This document shows, in pieces, positions 1 through 5,395 of a stretch of 5,787 nt of DNA. The notes under the pieces are model-generated. The model was not told the origin of the DNA and did no database searches. It saw only the letters and a program-made list of their open reading frames with translations. Position 1 is the first letter of the stretch, and the number at the start of each line of letters is the position of its first letter. Location: the NCBI GenBank assembly GCA_014728425.1, contig WJLO01000005.1:1-5787 (forward strand), read 5' to 3'. The stretch comes from Minisyncoccota bacterium. GTDB lineage: Bacteria; Patescibacteriota; Microgenomatia; UBA1400; PJMF01. The translations under genes and the position numbers were made by a program.

Positions 1-70
1 ATCAAGTAGCTAGCTTATTACTAGTGAAGGATTCTTTTTTTAGTAATTAATTAATTTGAAAGGAGGTTTT

Positions 71-277
71 ATGAAAAAATCTTTAGGTCGAGTTTCAGTT
101 AAGAGGTGTAGAAAATTAGTTAGGCGTGATTGGCAGTACTCAGATAAAGAGTTATTAAACTTAAGGGATAGATTATATAAGCTAGCCGAAGTAGTGGTAG
201 ATAAGTTTATAGAACTTAAAACTTATGTGACTCGAAGCATTACTGTTGACGCCAAAGCAAGAATCATTAATAATTAA
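71..277 (+). CDS. Small basic hypothetical protein of the integrated element (68 aa)
   Basis: I do not recognise this family. The start is the ATG at 71, set by a near-perfect Shine-Dalgarno sequence (AGGAGG, 61-66) four bases upstream. An in-frame start at 56 would lie ahead of that site and is not preferred. The N-terminal 20 residues are rich in Lys and Arg (for example VKRCRKLVRRDW). A likely amphipathic helix follows (YSDKELLNLRDRLYKLAEVV), then a polar tail ending IINN. There is no signal peptide or membrane segment. It precedes the recombinase gene on the same strand by 132 bases and belongs to the same element. Size, charge and position would suit a DNA-binding accessory factor such as a repressor or recombination directionality factor, but that is inference from context only. 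Confidence 0.7.
   Translation: MKKSLGRVSVKRCRKLVRRDWQYSDKELLNLRDRLYKLAEVVVDKFIELKTYVTRSITVDAKARIINN
246..274 (+). promoter_or_regulatory. Predicted sigma70-type promoter for the structured leader and recombinase
   Basis: A -35 TTGACG (246-251) and a -10 AATAAT (269-274) are separated by 17 bases, each one mismatch from consensus. Initiation about seven bases after the -10 falls at G281, exactly the first base of the long inverted-repeat structure. The promoter lies inside the last codons of the 68-aa gene. It would make the 281-367 structure the 5' end of a separate transcript that either ends nearby or continues into the recombinase. Confidence 0.5.
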
Positions 278-280
278 ATT

Positions 281-367
281 GGTACACAGACAGGTCAATC
301 TCTTTTTTAATGGCGGACTTTAGGTCAGACCAAGAGATTGGCTCTGTGTACCCCTAGGTCCGCCATT
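281..367 (+). ncRNA. Structured RNA or leader with crossing stems upstream of the recombinase
   Basis: Three sets of complementary segments are seen. Bases 281-290 (GGTACACAGA) pair perfectly with 343-352. Bases 294-304 (GTCAATCTCTT) pair with 332-342, with one G-U. Together these make a 21-bp stem with a three-base bulge (291-293). The loop contains AATGGCGGAC (309-318), perfectly complementary to GTCCGCCATT (358-367) just outside the stem. The order A-B-C-B'-A'-C' is that of a pseudoknot, but the five-base link 353-357 is too short to span a full 21-bp stem, so alternative conformations are more likely than one rigid fold. No T-run follows either stem, so neither looks like an intrinsic terminator. 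A 15-codon frame starts at ATG 310 and stops at TAG 355-357, without a visible ribosome binding site. The segment could instead act as DNA, for example as recombinase-binding sites. Confidence 0.45.
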
Positions 368-409
368 TGAGTTGCAAAAATTCAGATGGTGATCAAGAAA
401 GGCACTATC

Positions 410-2095
410 ATGAAAAAAACAAATAATAAAAGAAGGAACGCAGTAAATGTATATAGAGTTTCTTCCAATAAACAATTCTTAGTAGGTAATAGTTTAGAGG
501 ATCAGAAGAGAGCTTGTAAAATTGTAAATAAGCGATGTGAACATGAAAAGGTTATCGAATTTAACCTTGTGGAGTCAGGTGCAGGTGAAGACCGAGTTGA
601 ATTCCAAAGAGTCATTGATTATTGTAAAAATTCCAAAAATAAAATCCATGATGTAGTAATCAAGGCAATAGATCGATTTACTAGAGGTGGAGACGTTGCT
701 TACGGAATATTAAAAAAAGAGCTTTCAAAGTATGGTGTTCGTTTGATCGATGCTTATGGTTTCATTCAACCAGAAATGAATACGCTAAGTCATTTAGATA
801 TCGAGTATGATTGGAGTAAGTATTCTCCATCTGAAAATGCAGAGTCTATGGAAGCCAACAGAGCAAAACAGGAAAGGAGAGATATTCTCACACGAGTAAT
901 TGGTGCAGAAGTGTTGTATACCAGGCAAGGCTTTGCTATTCGGCAAGCTCCCTATGGATTCAAAAACAAAAAAACTGATACTCAGTATGGCAGACGTACA
1001 ATCAGAATACCGCATCCAACAGAAGCAAAGTATATTAGAAAAATGTTTAACTTTAGAGCTCAAGGAATGGAAGACAAAAGGATAGTTGAAAAGTTAAATA
1101 GGTTGGGTTTTAAAACCAGAATTCAAAACGTCCGAGATAAGCGGACAAAACAAATTGTTGGTCATAGAGGTGGAAATACTTTAACTGTCAAACAAATGCA
1201 ACGTTACATTAAAAAGCCTGTTTATGCTGGCTATATTGTTGAAAAATGGACAGAGTATAAACCCGTTAAAGCAAGATATTCGGGCTTAGTAGATGTAGAC
1301 ACTTTCAACAAAGCTAATAGAGGCAAAGTAGTGATTGTTGAAGATAATATCAAACCAAAGATATTAAAAAATCAGAAGCCAAGACAGCGCTTTAAACATA
1401 ATCCTGCGTATCCGTTTAAGGCTGTTAGATGTCCTCATTGTGGCAAACCTGTATTGGCAAGTGCTCCAAGAAATGGTTCTGGCAAAAGAAGACCTTATTA
1501 TCATTGTAATCGTGGTCATTCTTACTGGGGTATGTCAAAAGAAGACTTTGAAGGTACTATTTTTGACTTTCTCAAAAAAATTGAGTTTTCCAATGATTTT
1601 GTCAATCTTTTCAAGGAAGTTGTGATTGACGTGTGGAATAAGAAACGCTCTGATGCCTTAGAAGAGTCTCAGGTTCAAGGAAGACGTGTGTTAGAGTTAG
1701 AAGCTGAAAAGCAGTCAATTATTAACACCATGATGTCCCTGAAGGTTTCAGAGGCTCTCAGGGCCTTTGAAGATAGACTTAAAGAGGTTGGAGTAAAGCT
1801 AGAAGAAGTTAGAAGCATGAGAGACACAGAGGCGCAAAAGGAATTAGATATTGAGCGATTAGTTGATTATGCAGGTTACTTAATGGAACATCTCGATGTT
1901 TTGTTGATAGATACGGATAATCCTACCCAACAGCGGTGTCTTTTTGAACTAGTTTTTGGAAAGATGCCTTCCATTACTGATTTATCTAATGGAACGGTGA
2001 ATTTATCCCCATCTTTCAAGCTAAATCAACAGCCTGCTTTATCAAAATCACAAATGGTGACCCCAACGGGAATCGAACCCGTCTTTTCACCTTGA
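410..2095 (+). CDS. Large serine recombinase (site-specific integrase, 561 aa)
   Basis: This enzyme cuts and rejoins DNA at attachment sites through a 5' phosphoserine link, moving the element in and out of the chromosome. The resolvase-type catalytic domain comes first: YRVSS with Arg16 and nucleophile Ser18, SLEDQ (28-32), ESGAGEDR (55-62) and DRFTR (88-92). A recombinase domain follows (about 170-310, with IRQAPYGFKNKK). Next is a zinc ribbon with Cys341, Cys344, Cys366 and probably His370, where Cys is more usual. A Lys/Glu-rich coiled-coil region spans about 420-480. The start at ATG 410 has GAAAGG (397-402) seven bases upstream; ATG 386 lacks such a site. The last 13 residues, MVTPTGIEPVFSP, are encoded by the complement of tRNA-Glu, and the TGA stop (2093-2095) overlaps the anticodon. 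The family call is firm; the target specificity is inferred. Confidence 0.93.
   Translation: MKKTNNKRRNAVNVYRVSSNKQFLVGNSLEDQKRACKIVNKRCEHEKVIEFNLVESGAGEDRVEFQRVIDYCKNSKNKIHDVVIKAIDRFTRGGDVAYGILKKELSKYGVRLIDAYGFIQPEMNTLSHLDIEYDWSKYSPSENAESMEANRAKQERRDILTRVIGAEVLYTRQGFAIRQAPYGFKNKKTDTQYGRRTIRIPHPTEAKYIRKMFNFRAQGMEDKRIVEKLNRLGFKTRIQNVRDKRTKQIVGHRGGNTLTVKQMQRYIKKPVYAGYIVEKWTEYKPVKARYSGLVDVDTFNKANRGKVVIVEDNIKPKILKNQKPRQRFKHNPAYPFKAVRCPHCGKPVLASAPRNGSGKRRPYYHCNRGHSYWGMSKEDFEGTIFDFLKKIEFSNDFVNLFKEVVIDVWNKKRSDALEESQVQGRRVLELEAEKQSIINTMMSLKVSEALRAFEDRLKEVGVKLEEVRSMRDTEAQKELDIERLVDYAGYLMEHLDVLLIDTDNPTQQRCLFELVFGKMPSITDLSNGTVNLSPSFKLNQQPALSKSQMVTPTGIEPVFSP
2055..2095. other. Candidate attachment site within the 3' half of tRNA-Glu
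   Basis: The recombinase coding frame overlaps the CCA end, the T-arm and part of the anticodon loop of tRNA-Glu. An element that restores an intact tRNA on integration must carry a matching 3' tRNA segment, so the crossover should lie in or near this stretch. The exact core cannot be defined without the opposite junction or an empty site. Use of a tRNA gene by a serine recombinase is less typical than by tyrosine integrases. Confidence 0.5.
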
Positions 2096-2129
2096 AAGGG
2101 TGATGTCCTAGCCGATAGACGATGGGGCC
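2055..2129 (-). tRNA. tRNA-Glu (anticodon UUC)
   Basis: On the minus strand the 75-base gene folds as a standard cloverleaf. The acceptor stem GGCCCCA pairs with TGGGGTC (one G-U), followed by discriminator A and an encoded CCA (2055-2057). The D-arm contains GTCTATCGGCTAGGAC. The anticodon stem TCACC/GGTGA encloses loop CTTTCAA, whose anticodon TTC (2096-2094) reads Glu codons. The T-arm carries GGTTCGATTCC. The gene is complete despite the recombinase frame running antisense into its 3' half. Its upstream leader and D-arm are repeated in aberrant form at 2151-2272. No convincing promoter lies immediately upstream, so it may be processed from the rplS-yraN transcript. Confidence 0.96.
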
Positions 2130-2150
2130 TTATTTACTTTCATTGTTAAT

Positions 2151-2272
2151 AATGTCCTAGTCGATAGATCCCGGTGTTCACCGGGAGGCCTGATTTAACT
2201 TCATTGTTAATAATGTCCTAGTCGATAGATCCCGGTGTTCACCGGGAGGCCTGATTTAATTTCATTGTTAAT
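2151..2272 (-). repeat. Two tandem 61-bp units derived from the tRNA-Glu leader and D-arm
   Basis: The units 2151-2211 and 2212-2272 are contiguous and differ at one base (C or T in the segment AACTT/AATTT). They align with 2102-2150, which is the 5' part of tRNA-Glu plus its upstream leader. The D-arm stretch ATGTCCTAG-C/T-CGATAGA, the GGCCT and the leader TTCATTGTTAAT are shared. The tRNA-containing copy is 49 bp. The extra 12 bp in each repeat come from TCCCGGTGTTCACCGGGA, an 8-bp inverted repeat with a two-base centre, replacing the acceptor-to-D-arm segment. A third degenerate copy may begin at 2273 (GATGT, then CCTGATT at 2299). The units have no spacers, so this is not CRISPR. No T-run follows the hairpins. 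The array lies between yraN and tRNA-Glu and would be transcribed as part of the tRNA leader. Confidence 0.85.
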
Positions 2273-2303
2273 GATGTTTTTAATTAAACCAATTTAAACC
2301 TGA

Positions 2304-2660
2304 TTATTTTCTTCCCCAAGTGATGTTTTTAAAATGTTCAGTTTTCCCTGGTAATACCGTAATGATATCAAAACGGTAGTCTTTGTCCAAGCGATGTTTG
2401 CGTCGAAACACTGCTGCAGTGTATTGCATTGATCTTAGCTTAGCCCGATCAACTGCTCTACTAGGGTGGCCATAAAAGTTAGTTTCTCGAGTTTTTACCT
2501 CAACAAAAACTAATTCTTGCAGCTCTGGATCCCAAGCCACTAGATCAAGCTCTCCTTTTTTAAAACGAAAATTAGTTGCCAAAACTTGGTAACCTTTTTG
2601 GGTTAGGTAATCAGCTGCTTGCTGTTCTCCAGCTCGTCCTAAACGAAAATTATGCGGCAA
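2304..2660 (-). CDS. yraN: YraN-family (UPF0102) predicted nuclease-fold protein
   Basis: This is a small PD-(D/E)XK-type endonuclease-fold protein of the YraN/UPF0102 family, often encoded near rplS and of poorly defined role in nucleic-acid processing. From the chosen start the 118-residue protein carries [12 protein letters not shown] (Glu12), GELDLVAW (Asp39) and FVEVKTR (Glu54, Lys56), the expected acidic-acidic-lysine core, then the conserved region around [13 protein letters not shown]. The TTG at 2660 gives the usual N-terminus just ahead of the GRAGE motif and an 11-base overlap with rplS, with AAAGG close upstream. A GTG at 2726 is also in frame but would add 22 residues read through rplS in another frame. 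The overlap suggests translational coupling to rplS. The family call is firm; the start is less so. Confidence 0.9.
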   Translation of the reverse strand: MPHNFRLGRAGEQQAADYLTQKGYQVLATNFRFKKGELDLVAWDPELQELVFVEVKTRETNFYGHPSRAVDRAKLRSMQYTAAVFRRKHRLDKDYRFDIITVLPGKTEHFKNITWGRK

Positions 2661-3024
2661 CTGCCTTTTGTTGCTTAAGAGTGCTTTTTTCTTTAACTCT
2701 AGTAGCGGCTTTACCGATCTTGTCACGTAAATAATAAAGTTTACTGCGACGGACTTGACCCCGGCGCACTAAGGTAATTTTTTTTATTGAAGGTAAAAAA
2801 ACCGGCAGAATTTTTTCCACGCCTACATTATTGGCAGCAATTTTACGAACAGTAAAACTTTGATTGCGACCACGATTTTTAATAGCAATAATAATGCCTT
2901 CAAAAACTTGCAAGCGAGTTTTTTCTCCTTCGGTAACCTCCTGATGAATCTTAATGGTATCACCAACAGCAAATTTTTGAGCTTGAGTAGTTTGGCCAGC
3001 TGGATATTTAAAGTATTGCGCCAT
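2650..3024 (-). CDS. rplS: 50S ribosomal protein bL19
   Basis: bL19 is a large-subunit ribosomal protein at the 30S/50S interface. The 124-residue product shows the family pattern: [18 protein letters not shown] near residue 20, then [42 protein letters not shown] and the basic stretch [22 protein letters not shown]. It is slightly longer than many bacterial versions owing to a Lys/Ala-rich tail. The ATG at 3024 is preceded by AAGGA at a short spacing. The gene follows pyrG by 58 bases on the same strand and overlaps yraN by 11 bases, so all three may be cotranscribed. Confidence 0.97.
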   Translation of the reverse strand: MAQYFKYPAGQTTQAQKFAVGDTIKIHQEVTEGEKTRLQVFEGIIIAIKNRGRNQSFTVRKIAANNVGVEKILPVFLPSIKKITLVRRGQVRRSKLYYLRDKIGKAATRVKEKSTLKQQKAVAA

Positions 3025-3082
3025 AATTTCCTTGCTTTAATTGAACTGCTATTTTACCTGGTTAAAGCTAAAAAACCAAGGG

Positions 3083-4780
3083 CTATTTAGCTTTTTTTGC
3101 AGCTGCTAAATATTCCACAAAAATCGGATGAGGGGCTAAGGGTCGTGATTTATATTCTGGATGAGCTTGAGTTGCTAAAAAGAAGGGGTGTTTTTTTTGA
3201 TCAAGTTCGATCATCTCTACAAAAAAGTTATCAGGGCTGGTGCCAGAAATGATTAATCCTTCTTGAGTAAGTTGTTGACGATAATCATTGTTAAATTCAT
3301 AACGATGACGATGGCGCTCAGAAATCAAGTGTTGACGAGGGTCTTTAAAAGCTTGATGTTTTTGGTAAATTTGGTGTGCTAGGGTATTGGGTTTTAGCAC
3401 GCAGTCATAAGCACCTAAACGCATGCTAGCGCCTTCGCCTTTGATTCGTTGGTATTTTTCTTCAAAAGGGATTTCATGAATAATTGGTTGTTTAGTTTGA
3501 GGTTTAACTTCAGTAGTATGAGCTTGTTTAAGGCCAGCTACATTGCGAGCAAACTCAATAGCTGCTAATTGCATGCCATAACACAGGCCTAAATAAGGCA
3601 CTTGGTTTTTTCTAGCGTAATTAATCGCTTTGATCTTGCCCTCTACTCCGCGCTCGCCCCAACCAATCGGCACAATAATTCCTTGAGCTTTTTTTAAGGT
3701 TTTTAAAGCAGTAGCTGATTTTTTTTCTAACTCTTCTGCATTTATAAACTCTAATGCTAAGTTAAAACGATGGTGCCAGGCAGCATGATTTAAGGCTTCT
3801 ATTAAAGAAGTATAAGAATCTTTGAGTTCATAATCCCCAGTAGCAATATATTTAGCAATAATAGCAATTTTTACTGTTTGTTTTTTCTTGCTAGTGATTT
3901 GCTTGACTAGCTTCTGCCAAGACTTTAATGATTTTTTATGATAAGGCAGTTCTAATAATTGCAAGACTTTTTTAGCAAAAGCTTGCTCTTGAAAAATCAA
4001 AGGAATTCGGTAAATAGTATCAGTATCTGGATTAGAGATCACATGATCTGTAGCTAGATTGCAATAATAAGCTACTTTTTCTTTACGTTTGTCATCAATT
4101 GGATAGCGGGCTCGGCCTACAATAAAATCTGGTTGAATGCCCATAGAGTTGAGTGTTTTAACTGAAAGTTGAGTGGGTTTTGACTTAAGTTCATTAATAT
4201 GAGCTGGTGCCGGAAAATAAGTAACATGAACATGAGCGACATTTTTAGGCTGTTTGAGTTTCATGATTCGGTAGGTTTCATAATAAATCACGTTTTGATA
4301 TTCGCCAGCAGTGCCGCCTAATTCTACTAATACAAAATCATAACCCCGACCTACTTTTTTTAGCCTACCAATCACCTCTTCTGGAACATAAGGTAAAGCA
4401 TCTACAGTGACACCATTAAAATAAAGATCGCGAGTTTTTTCTATTACAGACAAATAAATCTGCCCCAGAGTCATAAAGTTTTCATGACCAACTTCTTGAG
4501 CCAAAAAACGCTCATAAGAGCCCAGATCTAGATCAGCTTCTAAGCCATCTTCACACAAAAACACATCACCATGCTCTATAGGATTAATGTTGCCAGAATC
4601 AAGATTAAGATAATTTTCACATTTAACAATATTAACCTGGTAACCTTGGTTTTTAAGCAGTACTCCCAAAGAAGCAGTAGTAATACCTTTACCTAAGCCA
4701 GAAAGTACACCACCAGATACAAAGATAAATTTGGTAGCAGTTTTTTGTTTGGAGGGTTTGATGATATCCGTGATACTCAC
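3083..4780 (-). CDS. pyrG: CTP synthase (glutamine-hydrolysing, 565 aa)
   Basis: CTP synthase makes CTP from UTP, ATP and glutamine, the last step of de novo pyrimidine nucleotide synthesis. The N-terminal synthetase domain has FVSGGVLSGLGKG (P-loop Lys31), EDGLEADLDLGSYERF (77-92), VELGGTAGE and KSKPTQLSV. The C-terminal class I glutaminase domain has Cys400 in GLCYGMQ and His540/Glu542 in AHPEY, plus ERHRHRYEFN. Unusual features are KCENYLNLDSG where most homologues have K-x-D-P-Y-x-N-x-D-x-G, and PIGWG (Ile372) in place of the oxyanion-loop PGGFG. The start is taken as GTG 4780. The open frame extends to 4879, but that would overlap the divergent gene and the predicted promoter. With initiation predicted at 4783-4781, the mRNA would be leaderless or nearly so. 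The stop is TAG. Confidence 0.95.
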   Translation of the reverse strand: MSITDIIKPSKQKTATKFIFVSGGVLSGLGKGITTASLGVLLKNQGYQVNIVKCENYLNLDSGNINPIEHGDVFLCEDGLEADLDLGSYERFLAQEVGHENFMTLGQIYLSVIEKTRDLYFNGVTVDALPYVPEEVIGRLKKVGRGYDFVLVELGGTAGEYQNVIYYETYRIMKLKQPKNVAHVHVTYFPAPAHINELKSKPTQLSVKTLNSMGIQPDFIVGRARYPIDDKRKEKVAYYCNLATDHVISNPDTDTIYRIPLIFQEQAFAKKVLQLLELPYHKKSLKSWQKLVKQITSKKKQTVKIAIIAKYIATGDYELKDSYTSLIEALNHAAWHHRFNLALEFINAEELEKKSATALKTLKKAQGIIVPIGWGERGVEGKIKAINYARKNQVPYLGLCYGMQLAAIEFARNVAGLKQAHTTEVKPQTKQPIIHEIPFEEKYQRIKGEGASMRLGAYDCVLKPNTLAHQIYQKHQAFKDPRQHLISERHRHRYEFNNDYRQQLTQEGLIISGTSPDNFFVEMIELDQKKHPFFLATQAHPEYKSRPLAPHPIFVEYLAAAKKAK

Positions 4781-4783
4781 GGA
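4767..4783. promoter_or_regulatory. Palindrome between divergent pyrG and adenosyltransferase genes
   Basis: TCCGTGA-TAC-TCACGGA is a perfect 7-bp inverted repeat with a three-base centre. It covers the predicted pyrG transcription start and GTG start codon, and overlaps the predicted -35 of the divergent gene. A dimeric repressor bound here could affect both genes. In pyrG mRNA it would form a hairpin that includes the start codon. Either role is inference. Confidence 0.4.
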
Positions 4784-4798
4784 AATGTATTGTAGAAT
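4770..4798 (+). promoter_or_regulatory. Predicted promoter of the cobalamin adenosyltransferase gene
   Basis: A -35-like GTGATA (4770-4775, four of six matches) and -10 TAGAAT (4793-4798, five of six) are spaced by 17 bases. Initiation near 4805 would leave a leader of only about six bases before ATG 4811, which has no good Shine-Dalgarno sequence. The -10 overlaps the -10 of the opposing pyrG promoter, so the two may compete. Confidence 0.35.
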
Positions 4799-4818
4799 GG
4801 AACTTAGTTCATGGTCAA
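4789..4818 (-). promoter_or_regulatory. Predicted pyrG promoter
   Basis: On the minus strand, -35 TTGACC (4818-4813) and -10 TACAAT (4794-4789) are each one mismatch from consensus, with an 18-base spacer. Transcription would start at about 4783-4781, immediately at the GTG start codon. The -35 lies in the first codons of the divergent adenosyltransferase gene. Confidence 0.5.
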
Positions 4819-5356
4819 CATCAAAAATATTTCTACCAAAACTGGTGATCAGGGCAAAACCAGCCTGGCTAATGGCCAACGCTTGGCCAAGGATGAATTA
4901 GTGTTTGAAGTCATTGGTACTTTAGATGAACTTAATTCTTGGTTGGGTCTAGTACTGAGCCAGCTCGACCAACAGTTTGATGCAGAAAAACAATTTTTAA
5001 TTTTTTTACAACAACAGTTATTTGTGATGGGAGCAGAGCTAGCTGGGGCAAAAAAAGTTCAGTTAGCATCTCAGGTGTTGAACAAGATCGAGCAGCATTC
5101 TTCATCACTGCAAAAACAGATGGCTGACGATTGGCATAATAAGTTTGTGTTGCCCGGTGGTAGTCAATCTGCTGCGCAACTAGATATTGCTCGAACAGTT
5201 TGTCGCCGAGCTGAGCGCAGACTAGTTAGTTATCATCTTCAGTATCAAGCAAGACCTTTGTTATTAAAAACCTTAAATCGCTTATCTGATTATTTATATG
5301 TTCTGCGCTGCTGGGTTAATTTTAAACAAGGAGTAAAAGAGATTTTATTTGATTAG
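4811..5356 (+). CDS. PduO-type cob(I)alamin adenosyltransferase (181 aa)
   Basis: The enzyme transfers the 5'-deoxyadenosyl group of ATP to cob(I)alamin to make adenosylcobalamin. It is a trimeric four-helix-bundle protein of the PduO/MMAB family. The sequence has the N-terminal ATP-binding motif TKTGDQGKTSL (9-19), GTLDELN (36-42), LPGG (114-117), ARTVCRRAER (127-136, with Arg128 and Arg132) and LNRLSDYLYVL (155-165, with Asn156). The length is typical. ATG 4811 places the first motif at the usual distance from the N-terminus. No other cobalamin gene is in the window; in a reduced genome the enzyme would serve salvage for a cobalamin-dependent enzyme such as class II ribonucleotide reductase, which is inference. 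The stop is TAG. It converges on the GNAT-like frame with a 39-base gap. Confidence 0.93.
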   Translation: MVNIKNISTKTGDQGKTSLANGQRLAKDELVFEVIGTLDELNSWLGLVLSQLDQQFDAEKQFLIFLQQQLFVMGAELAGAKKVQLASQVLNKIEQHSSSLQKQMADDWHNKFVLPGGSQSAAQLDIARTVCRRAERRLVSYHLQYQARPLLLKTLNRLSDYLYVLRCWVNFKQGVKEILFD

Positions 5357-5395
5357 CTTTTTGGTTTTAGTTAATTGAGAATTAGTAGCTTCTTT

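Larger units (their letters stand above)
1..2095 (+). mobile_element. Partial integrated element with a serine recombinase, abutting tRNA-Glu
   Basis: The segment holds a small basic protein gene, a structured intergenic region and a large serine recombinase. The recombinase gene ends inside the 3' half of a tRNA-Glu gene, and housekeeping genes start on the other side of that tRNA. This is the arrangement expected for an element integrated at the 3' end of a tRNA gene, with its integrase next to the junction. Only one end is visible. No second copy of the tRNA 3' segment was found in positions 1-400, so the other boundary and any cargo lie to the left of the window. The exact junction within 2055-2095 cannot be placed. 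It might instead be a decayed remnant, but the recombinase frame is open and complete. Confidence 0.6.

Noticed and set aside
310..357. 15-codon leader peptide gene within the structured segment
   Set aside because: It has no Shine-Dalgarno sequence, lies within the paired segments, and its composition gives no attenuation signal. Mentioned in the structure entry but not called as a gene.
386..409. Earlier ATG start for the recombinase
   Set aside because: ATG 410 has a well-placed GAAAGG and begins directly before the catalytic domain. The ATGGTGA shared with the tRNA end (2054-2060) is only seven bases and looks like chance.
794..1063. Minus-strand frame within the recombinase gene, and plus-strand frames at 900-1085 and 1440-1625
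   Set aside because: They lie wholly inside the recombinase catalytic, recombinase and zinc-ribbon domains, and lack ribosome binding sites and recognisable motifs.
2093..2095. UGA read as glycine, as in some candidate phyla
   Set aside because: No conserved gene here contains an in-frame TGA. The only TGA in use is the recombinase stop, and reading through it gives antisense-tRNA sequence with no protein-like character.
2102..2272. Possible CRISPR array from the repeats
   Set aside because: The units are contiguous, only two are near-identical, there are no unique spacers, and the sequence aligns with the adjacent tRNA gene.
2860..3090. Plus-strand frame antisense to rplS
   Set aside because: It is antisense to a conserved ribosomal protein gene, has no ribosome binding site or recognisable domain, and is a shadow frame.
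3025..3094. Hairpin AAAGCTAAA/TTTAGCTTT after pyrG as a terminator
   Set aside because: The 9-bp stem is AT-rich with a 13-base loop. On the pyrG strand the bases after the stem are AACC, not a T-run, and rplS follows directly. The rest of the gap holds only the rplS ribosome binding site.
4781..4879. N-terminal extension of pyrG to ATG 4879
   Set aside because: It would overlap the divergent adenosyltransferase gene by 69 bases, pass through the predicted promoter, and add residues with no place in the CTP synthase fold.
5357..5395. Terminator between the convergent adenosyltransferase and GNAT-like genes
   Set aside because: A weak six-pair AT stem (TTAATT-GAG-AATTAG) lies four bases before TTCTTTTT. 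It is too weak and poorly placed to call.
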